DNA of 64,000 nucleotides from positions 11,951 to 75,950 of the forward strand of contig JAZLJA010000055.1 of the NCBI GenBank assembly GCA_045617625.1, read 5' to 3'. The notes beneath the pieces are model-generated. The model had not been told where the DNA came from. It saw only the letters and a program-made list of their open reading frames with translations, and searched no databases. This DNA comes from Firm-04 sp045617625. Its GTDB lineage: Bacteria; Bacillota; Clostridia; Oscillospirales; Ruminococcaceae. The number at the start of each line of letters is the position of its first letter. Positions within the stretch are counted from its first letter, which is position 1. Below, piece after piece: positions 43,687 through 52,247 of this stretch. A program made the translations under genes and the position numbers.

Positions 43687-44430
43687 ATGAGAATCAGACA
43701 CAAGCCGTGGGCAAAGCCCGAGATCGCCGCTTCGCCGTTTTGTATGGATGACGCATTTGTTTTGCGCGGACATTGGCGCAGCCAGTTTGCAAGACCGGAT
43801 CAGCCGTTCTTTGTGGAGCTTGGATGCGGCAAGGGCGGCTGGGTATCGCAGGCAGCAGCCATGCGCCCCGAAAATAACTATCTTGCACTGGACATCAAGG
43901 ATGAAATGCTGGGCATGGCAAAGCGCAAGACCGAAGCAAAATTCAAAGAGATCGGCAGAGAGCCTGACAACATCCGCTTGTCGATTCTCAACATCGAGCG
44001 CATTTCCGAGGTGCTGACGCCTGAGGACGGTGTTGACCGCATTTACATCAACTTTTGCAACCCGTGGCCGAAGCCCTCGCACAAAAAACGCCGTCTGACA
44101 CATCCGCGGCAGCTTGTGCAGTATCAGGCGATCCTGCACGGAGAACTGCACTTCAAGACCGATGACGATGATCTGTTCCGCGAGTCGCTGATCTATTTCA
44201 CCGACTGCGGCTGGGAAATTCTCTTTCAAACCACCGATCTGCACGCAAATGAGCCCGCAGACAACATTCGCACGGAGCATGAGCAGATGTTCACCGAGGA
44301 AGGCAAGAAAATCAAGTTTTTGATTGCCAAGCCGCCTGTCGGTGAGCCGATCCTGCCCGAACAATATGCGCCGAAGCCACACACGGAGGAGCAGGAAGAA
44401 AATGAAGATGGAGAAACACTTTCAGAGTAA
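43687..44430 (+). CDS. trmB: tRNA (guanine-N7-)-methyltransferase
   Basis: 247 residues. SAM-binding FVELGCGKGGWVSQAA, the active-site motif INFCNPWPKPSHKKRRL, and ELHFKTDDDDLF are typical of TrmB, which makes m7G46 in tRNA. The C-terminal ~30 residues form an acidic tail (EEQEENEDGET) beyond the usual end. The following small ORF starts inside this tail. Confidence 0.95.
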   Translation: MRIRHKPWAKPEIAASPFCMDDAFVLRGHWRSQFARPDQPFFVELGCGKGGWVSQAAAMRPENNYLALDIKDEMLGMAKRKTEAKFKEIGREPDNIRLSILNIERISEVLTPEDGVDRIYINFCNPWPKPSHKKRRLTHPRQLVQYQAILHGELHFKTDDDDLFRESLIYFTDCGWEILFQTTDLHANEPADNIRTEHEQMFTEEGKKIKFLIAKPPVGEPILPEQYAPKPHTEEQEENEDGETLSE

Positions 44431-44641
44431 AGACGGCAAACGGTTTCTGGATATCGGCTATCAGTCGCAGACAGCAGTGGGCAGCGGCGACGAAAAGCCC
44501 AGTGAGGTCGTGCCCTTGCAGGAGGGCATCCGCATCATGTGCATCAACGGTGTGGACAGATGGGCGACCGTGTTTTCCGCGGTACACAAAGCACGGAAAA
44601 TTGTGCGTGCGCCGTTTCGGCTGCTGAAAGGAAAAAAGTGA
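44402..44641 (+). CDS. Small hypothetical protein overlapping trmB
   Basis: 79 residues from ATG 44402, preceded by AGGAAG and overlapping the trmB end by 29 bp. It reads MKMEKHFQSKDGKRFLDIGY, contains IRIMCINGVDRWATVF and ends in a basic LLKGKK tail. No family recognised. Coding-like composition and the coupled position support it as real. Confidence 0.5.
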   Translation: MKMEKHFQSKDGKRFLDIGYQSQTAVGSGDEKPSEVVPLQEGIRIMCINGVDRWATVFSAVHKARKIVRAPFRLLKGKK

Positions 44642-44781
44642 AAACGGCAGCAGATGCGCCCCTATGTTCCGCGGCGATTTCCGCGCACAGCGAGGCAGCA
44701 CGCATCGGAAAAAGAAAGCGTTTATATCGGGCGCGATGTTTTGGCGCGATAATGCGATAATAGAAAGCTGGTACACGAAAA

Positions 44782-46065
44782 ATGAGCAAATCTATTCTGA
44801 TTCGCGGCGTGCGTGCGGTGGATACCGTGCGTGACGAGGTCTGCGATATTCTCATCGAAAACGGAAAAATCACGCAGATCGCGGACAAACTGAATGTCGG
44901 TGCGGAAATACAGATTGACGGCAGCGGCTTGGTCGCCATGCCGGGGCTGTTTGATATGCACGTTCATTTCCGCGATCCCGGTCAGACACACAAGGAAGAT
45001 CTGATGACGGGCTCTGCGGCGGCTCTGGCGGGCGGCGTGACGGGTGTGCTGTGTATGCCGAACACCACACCGCCGATGGATTCGCCTGCACAGATCACGG
45101 AATTTCTCGCAAGAGCGAAGGAAACAGGCGTTGAGGTCTGTCAGGCAGGCTGCCTGACGATGGGCTTGCAGGGCAAATCACTTGCGGATTATCACGCGCT
45201 GAAACAGGCAGGTGCCGCGGCACTCTCCGATGACGGAAAGCCTGTGCCGACTGCCGATCTGATGGAGGAGGCACTGTGCGGTGCCGATGCCGAGGGTCTG
45301 CTGATCGTTTCGCATTGCGAAGATCTGGCAATCATCGACGGCGGCATCATCAACAAGGGCAAGATCTCCGAGGCACTGGGCGTCAAAGGCATGGACAGAC
45401 GCTCAGAGGATTCCATCACACAGCGCGACCTCGACCTGGCTGCAAAAACGGGTGCAAGACTGCATATCTGTCATGTCAGCACACGCGGAAGCGTGGATGC
45501 GGTAAGAAAAGCAAAAGCCGCAGGTGCAAGGGTCTCCTGCGAAACAGCCCCGCATTATTTTACGCTCACCGAGGAAAAACTGCTTGCCCGTGATGCCGAT
45601 TTCCGCATGAATCCGCCGCTCCGCACCGAGGATGACCGCCGCGCCGTCATTGAGGGCATTCTGGACGGCACCATCGACTGTATCATCACCGACCATGCTC
45701 CGCATACTGCGGCTGAGAAGGCGGATTTCGAGAAAGCACCCAATGGTGTGGTGGGGCTGGAAACCTCTCTTGCCGCGACGCTCACCGCATTGTATCACAC
45801 GAATCTGCTCACGCTGCAGGACATTGTCCGCCTGATGAGCAGCAATCCGCGCGAATTGCTCGGGCTTGCGCCGCGTTCGATCGCAAAGGGCGCAAAAGCT
45901 GACCTGATTCTCGTCAACCCGACACTTGCATGGCAGGTCGATCCCGATCAGCTGCATTCCAGATCGCATAACACGGTATTCAAAGGCATGACACTGACAG
46001 GCAAGCCCGTTGTCACGATTACCGACGGTATCATCCGCTATACGGACGCATCCGTTCAGATATAA
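44782..46065 (+). CDS. pyrC: Dihydroorotase
   Basis: 427 residues, class I type. Metal and active-site motifs: DMHVHFRDPGQTHKEDL, SHCEDLAI, HICHVST and ITDHAPH. It closes carbamoyl-aspartate to dihydroorotate in pyrimidine synthesis. Other pyr genes are not adjacent. The 140 bp upstream show only a weak TATAAT-like promoter and no PyrR leader that I can recognise. An Lrp-like regulator follows 13 bp later. Confidence 0.95.
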   Translation: MSKSILIRGVRAVDTVRDEVCDILIENGKITQIADKLNVGAEIQIDGSGLVAMPGLFDMHVHFRDPGQTHKEDLMTGSAAALAGGVTGVLCMPNTTPPMDSPAQITEFLARAKETGVEVCQAGCLTMGLQGKSLADYHALKQAGAAALSDDGKPVPTADLMEEALCGADAEGLLIVSHCEDLAIIDGGIINKGKISEALGVKGMDRRSEDSITQRDLDLAAKTGARLHICHVSTRGSVDAVRKAKAAGARVSCETAPHYFTLTEEKLLARDADFRMNPPLRTEDDRRAVIEGILDGTIDCIITDHAPHTAAEKADFEKAPNGVVGLETSLAATLTALYHTNLLTLQDIVRLMSSNPRELLGLAPRSIAKGAKADLILVNPTLAWQVDPDQLHSRSHNTVFKGMTLTGKPVVTITDGIIRYTDASVQI

Positions 46066-46078
46066 GGAGGATATTTCC

Positions 46079-46555
46079 ATGAATGAACTCGTACAGCTTC
46101 TGAAACAAAATGCGCGTCTCAGCAACGCCGAACTTGCCGTTATGACAGGCAAAACCGAGGCACAGGTCGCCGCCGAGATCGCCGCACTGGAACAGTCGGG
46201 TGTGATTCGCGGATACAGTGTCATCGTGGATGAAGAAAAAGCTGACCGCGATGCCGTTTCCGCATATATTGAGCTGAAAGTGACCCCGAAGCCTGACTGC
46301 GGCTTCGATGAACTCGCCAAAGTCGTCATGTCCTATGACGAAGTGGAATCCGTCACGCTGATGTCGGGCGGCTATGACCTTGGTCTGACCGTCACGGGTT
46401 ACAGCCTGCGTGATATCGCGGCGTTTGTGGCACAGCGGCTTTCCACGCTTGACGGTGTTCTCTCCACCACAACACATTTTGTGCTGAAGCGTTACAAGGA
46501 GAAAGGCATCACCATTTTGGAGGATTCCTGCGATGAAAGAGGTGTCTATCTGTGA
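46079..46555 (+). CDS. Lrp/AsnC-family regulator
   Basis: 158 residues from ATG 46079 after AAGGAGG. An N-terminal DNA-binding helix-turn-helix (about 5-50: NARLSNAELAVMTGKTEAQVAAEI) and a C-terminal RAM ligand-binding domain (about 65-145: ESVTLMSGGYDLGLTVTG). It probably responds to an amino acid and may control the adjacent aminotransferase, whose GTG start overlaps its stop (inference). Confidence 0.88.
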   Translation: MNELVQLLKQNARLSNAELAVMTGKTEAQVAAEIAALEQSGVIRGYSVIVDEEKADRDAVSAYIELKVTPKPDCGFDELAKVVMSYDEVESVTLMSGGYDLGLTVTGYSLRDIAAFVAQRLSTLDGVLSTTTHFVLKRYKEKGITILEDSCDERGVYL

Positions 46556-47724
46556 AACCCTATGAGCAAATCATGTCCCAGCGAACCCAAGAGCTTTCTC
46601 CCTCGCCGATCCGAAGATTTTTCGATCTGGCGGAGACGATGGACAATGTCATTTCGCTGGGCGTTGGCGAACCCGATTTCCGCACCCCGTGGACGATTCG
46701 TTCAGCGGCGATTTCCACGCTGGAACGTCAGTCGATCTTCTACGGTGCCAATTCGGGCATTCTGCCGCTGCGCGAGGAAATTTCGCGCTTCATGCAGCGG
46801 CGGTATCAGCTTACATACAGTGCTGAAGATGAGGTTCTTGTGACTGTCGGCGGCTCGGAGGCGGTTGACCTGACCTTCCGCACGCTGCTGAATCCCGGGG
46901 ATGAGGTGCTTGTGACAGAGCCGTGTTTTGTCTGCTATGCGCCGCTGATTTCCCTTGCCGACGGCATCGCGGTGCCGCTGCAAACGCACCAGAAGGATGA
47001 ATTTCGGCTGACGGCAGAATCGCTCCGAAAGGCAATCACCCCGAAAACCAAGCTGCTGATGATGTCGTTCCCGAATAACCCGACGGGTGCTGTCATGCGC
47101 CGCGAGGATTACGAGGAAATCGCAAAAGTGCTGGAGGGCACGGATATCATGGTGCTTTCCGATGAGATCTATTCGGAACTGACATACGGCACCAAGCACT
47201 GTTCGCCTGCCACGGTTGACGGAATGCGTGAGCGCACGATCGTTGTGAACGGATTTTCAAAAGCATTTGCGATGACAGGCTGGCGGCTTGGCTGGATGGC
47301 GGCTCCGGCACCGATCATTGCACAAGCAAGAAAAATTCACCAGTACGGCATCATGTGTGCGCCGATGCTTTCGCAGCGTGCCGCGATCGAGGCACTGCGC
47401 AACTGCGATGCGGATGTCGAGCGCATGGTGGAGGAATATGACCATCGCCGCAGATTCATGCTGGAGCGTTTCAAACAAATGGGGCTTTACTGTTTTCCGC
47501 CTGCGGGTGCATTTTATCTGTTCCCGAACATTTCGGCAACAGGCATGGACAGTGAGACATTCTGTGAGCAGCTTTTGCAGGAGGAACGCGTGGCTGTCGT
47601 GCCGGGAAGCGCGTTTGGCGAAAGCGGCAAGGATAACATCCGAATATCGTATGCGTATTCGCTGAAGCATCTGGCTGAGGCGGCGGACCGCATGGAGCGG
47701 TTCATCAAGCGGCACACGATTTGA
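46552..47724 (+). CDS. PLP-dependent aminotransferase (class I/II)
   Basis: 390 residues from GTG 46552 (GTGA overlap with the regulator). Fold-type I features: SFPNNPTGAVM, VLSDEIYSELTY and the PLP-binding Lys in NGFSKAFAMTGWRLGW; the substrate carboxylate Arg is in RISYAYS. Closest to the aspartate/aromatic aminotransferases; exact amino acid not deducible. Confidence 0.9.
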   Translation: MKPYEQIMSQRTQELSPSPIRRFFDLAETMDNVISLGVGEPDFRTPWTIRSAAISTLERQSIFYGANSGILPLREEISRFMQRRYQLTYSAEDEVLVTVGGSEAVDLTFRTLLNPGDEVLVTEPCFVCYAPLISLADGIAVPLQTHQKDEFRLTAESLRKAITPKTKLLMMSFPNNPTGAVMRREDYEEIAKVLEGTDIMVLSDEIYSELTYGTKHCSPATVDGMRERTIVVNGFSKAFAMTGWRLGWMAAPAPIIAQARKIHQYGIMCAPMLSQRAAIEALRNCDADVERMVEEYDHRRRFMLERFKQMGLYCFPPAGAFYLFPNISATGMDSETFCEQLLQEERVAVVPGSAFGESGKDNIRISYAYSLKHLAEAADRMERFIKRHTI

Positions 47725-47726
47725 TT

Positions 47727-47825
47727 GTATCTGCGATGCATTTGTAACGCGGCAGTTTGCATCGCAAACGTGCCGCTCTGAACCTCGTCAAAGGGGACAC
47801 TGTCCCTTTGGAATCCTGTTTTATA
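47727..47825. repeat. Copy of the dispersed intergenic repeat
   Basis: Reads GTATCTGCGATGCATTTGTAA, then GCGGCAGTTTGC / GCAAACGTGCCGC, then the palindrome CAAAGGGGACACTGTCCCTTTG and GAATCCTGTTTTATAA. This is the clearest full copy of the family. Confidence 0.6.
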
Positions 47826-47880
47826 AGGTATGACGCACGAAGCGCAACATCTCCCTCCTCACAGCAGGTCAGGAGAGAAC

Positions 47881-47919
47881 ATGGGGGAACCCTACCAAGG
47901 GGTTCCCCCATATTTTTTG
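47881..47919 (+). terminator. Terminator after the aminotransferase gene
   Basis: 12-bp stem ATGGGGGAACCC / GGGTTCCCCCAT and a TTTTTT tail. Confidence 0.85.
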
Positions 47920-47935
47920 TCATGTGAAGATAGAA

Positions 47936-47976
47936 AATTGCACCTGTCTCCCTTTTCCCTCTCAGACAGGTGCAAT
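47936..47976 (-). terminator. Terminator of the second ECF sigma/anti-sigma pair
   Basis: 14-bp stem AATTGCACCTGTCT / AGACAGGTGCAATT, followed on the minus strand by TTTTC; 26 bp past the anti-sigma stop. Confidence 0.7.
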
Positions 47977-48001
47977 TCACGTATATTACGATGATTTCGG
48001 A

Positions 48002-48970
48002 TTATCCCCACTCTGACGCCGCTGACTTTGTTGCCGCAACGGCTTCTGCCATGTTGAGATAGAGATTCTCATCCACAAGCGTTGTCGTTGTTTCGGTGGT
48101 TTCTTCCTCGGTTGGGGGCGTTGCAAAGGTGGTGATCTCAACGGGCGTTGTACGCATACCGGTGGTAGAAACAACGGGCGGTGTTGTATGTATGCCGGTT
48201 GTGGTGACACGCGGCGTTGTAGTGGAGCGCGGTGGCGTCGTTGTAGAACGAGGCGGCGTTGTAGTGGAGCGCGGTGGCGTCGTTGTAGAACGAGGCGGCG
48301 GTGTTGTGGAGTGCGGCGGTGTTGTGGTAGAACGCGGCGGTTGTGTGGTGGTGATGCGTTCCGTGGTGGATTCCGCGGTTTGCGGCGGATCCACGGGCGT
48401 GGTCAACTCACTCTGCTCCGAGAGTTCGATGGGGTCTGTCGGCGCAGAGGGTTCGGTCTGCTCGGAGGATGGTTCTGTCGGTTCAGTTTGTTCGGGCGGC
48501 TCGGTATTTTCGCCGCTGTCACTGTTTTCTGCGGTAGTGCCTGTCACATCGGTGGCGGTGCCTGTGGTCGTTGTGACATTTGATTTCACCGTTGTGACAG
48601 TGGTTATCGCGCCTTGCGAGCCGATATCATCGGTTGAATCGGTCACGGTGGTGGCAGATGTCACAACGGGTGTGGATTCATCGGGTTTGATGGGCGGCTC
48701 AGCTTTGTGATTCCAGACAAATGCCGAAATCGCTACGATGCCGATGCACGCGACAGCTGCGCCGATCATGGCGATCCTGCGCTGCCAGATCGGTTTTGCG
48801 GTTGTGGGTGATTCCGCAGAGATACGTTTTTTCACGGATTTGCGGATTCTTGCGAGAGCGGCTTTTTCTGCGGCATCGGGTTTTCCGGGCAGCATTGCTG
48901 AGAGCAGGTCGCCGGTTTCGTCAGGTGACAATCCTGCCAGGATCTGCTCAAAATTATCCTCAAAACGCAT
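48002..48970 (-). CDS. Probable anti-sigma factor with Thr/Pro-rich outer region
   Basis: 322 residues from ATG 48970 after GGGAGGTGA. A cytoplasmic part (about 1-62), one membrane helix (about 66-86: IAMIGAAVACIGIVAISAFVW) and an outer segment of about 235 residues made almost only of Thr, Pro, Ser and Glu, including tandem PPRSTTT heptads, and a short C-terminal helix-like end. The plan recalls RsgI-type anti-sigma factors of cellulolytic clostridia, but no carbohydrate-binding or sensing domain follows. Overlaps the sigma gene by 11 bp. Confidence 0.65.
   Translation of the reverse strand: MRFEDNFEQILAGLSPDETGDLLSAMLPGKPDAAEKAALARIRKSVKKRISAESPTTAKPIWQRRIAMIGAAVACIGIVAISAFVWNHKAEPPIKPDESTPVVTSATTVTDSTDDIGSQGAITTVTTVKSNVTTTTGTATDVTGTTAENSDSGENTEPPEQTEPTEPSSEQTEPSAPTDPIELSEQSELTTPVDPPQTAESTTERITTTQPPRSTTTPPHSTTPPPRSTTTPPRSTTTPPRSTTTPPRSTTTPRVTTTGIHTTPPVVSTTGMRTTPVEITTFATPPTEEETTETTTTLVDENLYLNMAEAVAATKSAASEWG
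48216..48299. repeat. Two perfect 42-bp tandem repeats inside the anti-sigma gene
   Basis: 48216-48257 and 48258-48299 are identical. Each encodes two PPRSTTT heptads with different codons; further degenerate heptads flank them. Confidence 0.9.
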
Positions 48971-49547
48971 CTGCTTCACCTCCCAACCGTTTCCGTAATT
49001 TTTCCAGAGCCCGCAGCAAACGCTGTTCCACGGTGCCCTTTCGCATCGAGAGCCGTTCACCGATCTCCGCTGCCGACTGCCCGAAGAAATATCGCCAAAG
49101 CACGATGCTGCAATCGGGTTCGCCAAGCGAATGCACCGCGTCGATCAGCACTTGATTGCGCTCTTTCTCTAAATACTGCGTATCAGGCGAGGGTGTGTCA
49201 TCCTCGATGGTTTCTGTCAGTTCTGTTTGTGCGGCTTCGTTTTTTCCTGCCAACGTGCTGCGTCTGCGCATTTTGTCGATGCACAGATTGGCTGTCATGG
49301 TGGCGAGCAGGCCTGCAATCGAGCCGCGTTTCAAATCAATCTGTTCCCGCTTCTGATAAAACGAGAACAGCACATCGCTGCATAGTTCTTCCAGTTCTTC
49401 CTCGGTCAGACAGCCGCTGAGTTTTCGCCTTGCAACGGCATAGACCAAGCCTGTGTACTGCTCCAAAAGCTGTTTGCAGCCCGATTCCGGCTTTTCCAGC
49501 AGCAGTTTTCGGAGTTCCTCATCCGACACGCCATTCACCTCACACAT
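48960..49547 (-). CDS. ECF-type RNA polymerase sigma factor
   Basis: 195 residues with region 2 (LLEQYTGLVYAVARRKLSG ... ELCSDVLFSFYQKREQ, LATMTANLCIDKMRRR) and region 4 (LGEPDCSIVLWRYFFGQSAAEIGERLSMRKGTVEQRLLRALEKLRKRL). It is coupled by an 11-bp overlap to the anti-sigma gene, the same overlap length as the pair at 22.4 kb. The target regulon is not deducible. Confidence 0.9.
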   Translation of the reverse strand: MCEVNGVSDEELRKLLLEKPESGCKQLLEQYTGLVYAVARRKLSGCLTEEELEELCSDVLFSFYQKREQIDLKRGSIAGLLATMTANLCIDKMRRRSTLAGKNEAAQTELTETIEDDTPSPDTQYLEKERNQVLIDAVHSLGEPDCSIVLWRYFFGQSAAEIGERLSMRKGTVEQRLLRALEKLRKRLGGEADAF

Positions 49548-49685
49548 TCTGCGCGATGTGATGCTTGTTATCCCTTCATTTCGTTATACGAGATTTTCGT
49601 GTGGGAAACTACATCTTTTTTCGCACTGAAATATATTTCAAACTTTTATAATAAAAAACTGCACTTTCTCATTGGGCGAGGGACG

Positions 49686-50921
49686 TTATCTTGCCTTATT
49701 TTCGCTCGTTGCCGCATGATGTCCTGCCCATGCGCCCGATGCCCATGCCCAGTCGAGATTATATCCGCCGCAGTCGCCGTCCACATCGAGCAGTTCACCG
49801 CAAAAATACAGGTTCTTCTGAATTTTCGAGGCGAGAGATGCATCCACGCATTGCCCTGCGATGCCGCCTGCCGTCACCTGTGCCTGTGCAAACTTTGCTT
49901 TGCCGCATACGGGGAAACGCCAGTCATTCAGCAAGCGCAGCAGCTTGATTTTCGCGTTGTCAGTGCCAAGCAGTTCTGCAACTGTGCCGCCTGCCGTGCC
50001 GACAGCCTGTTTCACCAGCACTTCCGCGACACGCTTGGGCAGCAGACCTGTGAGCAAGTCGCCGCAAGCCGCATTTGCACGGATCTGCGTCAGTTCTGTC
50101 AGTTTGGAGAGCCCACCGTCGGCATCTGACTGCCACGATTCGGGCAGCACATCGAGGGAGATTTGCAGCTTGCCGCCCTCTGTGGCTGCAAGCCGCGAAA
50201 GGTTGAACAGGCAAATGCCCGACAATGCCGTATCCGTGAATTGCACTTCCCCGACTTCTCTGCCGCGCACCTTTCCCTCCGCGATTGCCGAAACCGACGC
50301 GCGCACACGCATTCCTTTCAGCGGGCGAAGTAAATTCGCATCGCTTGGGATGGGGCAAAGCGCGGGCATCGGCGGGATGATGGTGTGCCCAAGCCGTTTC
50401 AGGATGGGGTAAAGACTGCCATCGGTGCCGCAGGCGGGTGCTGCCGCGCCCCCTGCCGCGAGAATGACCGCATCGGCGGAATATTTCGCATTACCTGCAA
50501 AAATCAACCATGCGCCGTTTTTCTGCGGCTGTAAGTCTGTCACCATGCAGTCGGTGATTTCCGTGACACCGAGCCGTGCAGCCTCCATGCGCAGTGCATC
50601 CAGCACCGATGCCGCCGCATTGCTGCAAGGGTACATCCGTCCTTCGTCATCTGTGCGGGTATAAAGCCCAAGCTGCTGAAAGAACACTTCCGTGTCAAAC
50701 CGTGATAAGATCTGCTTTGCCTGCGGCAGTGTGCCGTGATAGCGCGAGAAATCGTGCCCGCTGTGTCCGAGATTGCATCTGCCGTTGCCTGTCAGCAGCA
50801 ATTTTTTGCCAACACGCGGCAGACGTTCCAGAATCGTGACGGCTGCGCCTGCCCGTGCTGCGGCGATCGCGGCAGAAAGCCCCGAAGCACCGCCGCCGAC
50901 GATCATCACCTGACGGCTCAT
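49686..50921 (-). CDS. BaiN/HI0933-like flavoprotein
   Basis: 411 residues. N-terminal FAD-binding VMIVGGGASGLSAAIAAARAGA, GKKLLLTGNGRCNLGH, and the C-terminal YFCGELLDVDGDCGGYNLDWAWASG, all typical of the HI0933/YhiN/BaiN family of FAD-dependent oxidoreductases. Substrate unknown; BaiN acts on bile acids in some gut clostridia, but most family members are uncharacterised. Overlaps the upstream gene by 4 bp (ATGA). Confidence 0.9.
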   Translation of the reverse strand: MSRQVMIVGGGASGLSAAIAAARAGAAVTILERLPRVGKKLLLTGNGRCNLGHSGHDFSRYHGTLPQAKQILSRFDTEVFFQQLGLYTRTDDEGRMYPCSNAAASVLDALRMEAARLGVTEITDCMVTDLQPQKNGAWLIFAGNAKYSADAVILAAGGAAAPACGTDGSLYPILKRLGHTIIPPMPALCPIPSDANLLRPLKGMRVRASVSAIAEGKVRGREVGEVQFTDTALSGICLFNLSRLAATEGGKLQISLDVLPESWQSDADGGLSKLTELTQIRANAACGDLLTGLLPKRVAEVLVKQAVGTAGGTVAELLGTDNAKIKLLRLLNDWRFPVCGKAKFAQAQVTAGGIAGQCVDASLASKIQKNLYFCGELLDVDGDCGGYNLDWAWASGAWAGHHAATSENKAR

Positions 50922-52036
50922 GCGTCCAATCTCCGCAGCTCGTAGTCGCCGCGGTCATCCTTTACGGTTCCGGGCAGCAGCATCAGTGCCGCCACGATCA
51001 CCGAAAGCACCGTGAGCAGAATATCCTTGATCAGTTCGAGGCGCGGTTTTGCAAGATCGTCGTGTTTGAGGATTTGGGGCAGATCTTTCAGCGTGGGCAT
51101 GAGTTTTGTATGCTCACCGATCAGCCAGCTGTTTTCTTTGCCCTGTTCCAGCAGCTGTTTCAGTTCCGAACGGGACATTCCATAGATTTCCATGAGTTCG
51201 TCATCGTCATAGATGGCAAGGTCTGCGGTGACAGTGTCAAGAGCTTCCTGCATTTCATCCACATCAAATTCGCCCGATTCCACTGATTCCGCAAAAGTTT
51301 TCGAGATATCCTGTGCCATGCAGAATGTCGGGGCGAAGAATGCCGTTGCAATGCAGATGACCGCACAGAGCACTGCACCGATTTTGCTCATCTTGCCGCC
51401 GAATTTGCGAATGCACAGCACACCGATCAGCAATCCGAGATAGCCGCCCATGAACGAAATGAAGTTTGCCTGCCACAGCAGAAACGTGAAGCCGAAAATG
51501 AACACTGCGGCAATCACGATGCCAATCACCGTGCCGATGGGGTTTGCTCGTTTGGAGGATTTGGTTTCTCGCTGTTCTTCGAGGTGATTGCTGAGATCCG
51601 ATACACATGCATTGCACAGCGATGCACCGACACCCTGCACGAGATACGGTGCGGAGAGACGCAGATCATCGCCGCATGCCATGCAGCACGGTTCCAGCCC
51701 GACTTCGTGTGCTGCGGCAACCAGTGCCGCGACGTTCGCCGCTGCGTTTTCTTCGGTTTCCTTTTTGGAAAACTGAATGCGGGCCTGTAAGGTTGCTTTC
51801 TCGAAAGAAACGGCTGCAATGCCGGATTGCTGGGTTTCCCACATGGTAAACCACGCATTCGGATTCATTTCCGAATCAGCAGGCTGTCTGCCCGCCAGAC
51901 GAAACAGCAAGCCCTGACTTTTATCAAGCATCTGGATATAGACGTCATAGTTGTCATATCTGCCGAAAAACATTTTCGACTGCGCATCATAACGCAAGCC
52001 CACACGATCCTGAAATTCTGCCACACGAAATCCCAT
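50918..52036 (-). CDS. Membrane protein with a CxxC pair
   Basis: 372 residues from ATG 52036 after GAGAGG. A soluble N-terminal domain (about 1-165) has two CxxC motifs (CCMACGDD and LCNACVSD) that could bind zinc. Three membrane helices (about 180-255) and a C-terminal helix (about 335-355) follow. No family recognised. First gene of a two-gene unit with the flavoprotein. Confidence 0.65.
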   Translation of the reverse strand: MGFRVAEFQDRVGLRYDAQSKMFFGRYDNYDVYIQMLDKSQGLLFRLAGRQPADSEMNPNAWFTMWETQQSGIAAVSFEKATLQARIQFSKKETEENAAANVAALVAAAHEVGLEPCCMACGDDLRLSAPYLVQGVGASLCNACVSDLSNHLEEQRETKSSKRANPIGTVIGIVIAAVFIFGFTFLLWQANFISFMGGYLGLLIGVLCIRKFGGKMSKIGAVLCAVICIATAFFAPTFCMAQDISKTFAESVESGEFDVDEMQEALDTVTADLAIYDDDELMEIYGMSRSELKQLLEQGKENSWLIGEHTKLMPTLKDLPQILKHDDLAKPRLELIKDILLTVLSVIVAALMLLPGTVKDDRGDYELRRLDA

Positions 52037-52174
52037 ACATAAAACCTCTCTTTTCGTTTGAAATAAAAAGAAAATTATCAACCAAAATGCCGTCAAAGCA
52101 TCTGGAAGAACCGCATATCCTATTATACATGATTTGCGTAAAAATTGCAAGTATCTTCTCTTTTCGATTTTCGA

Positions 52175-52203
52175 TTGACTTTATCGGGAAAATGTGGTAT
52201 AAT
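52175..52203 (+). promoter_or_regulatory. Promoter of the phosphatase-mnmM-expansin unit
   Basis: TTGACT (52175-52180), 17-base spacer, TATAAT (52198-52203) with extended TGTGG. Confidence 0.85.
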
Positions 52204-52247
52204 ATGAGGAACATGCAATTTTATTGGAAAGGAGGCGTCCCTCTTTT

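Noticed and set aside
48216..48345. Regular repeats that could be taken for a CRISPR array
   Set aside because: They are back-to-back tandem repeats without spacers and encode PPRSTTT heptads in frame.
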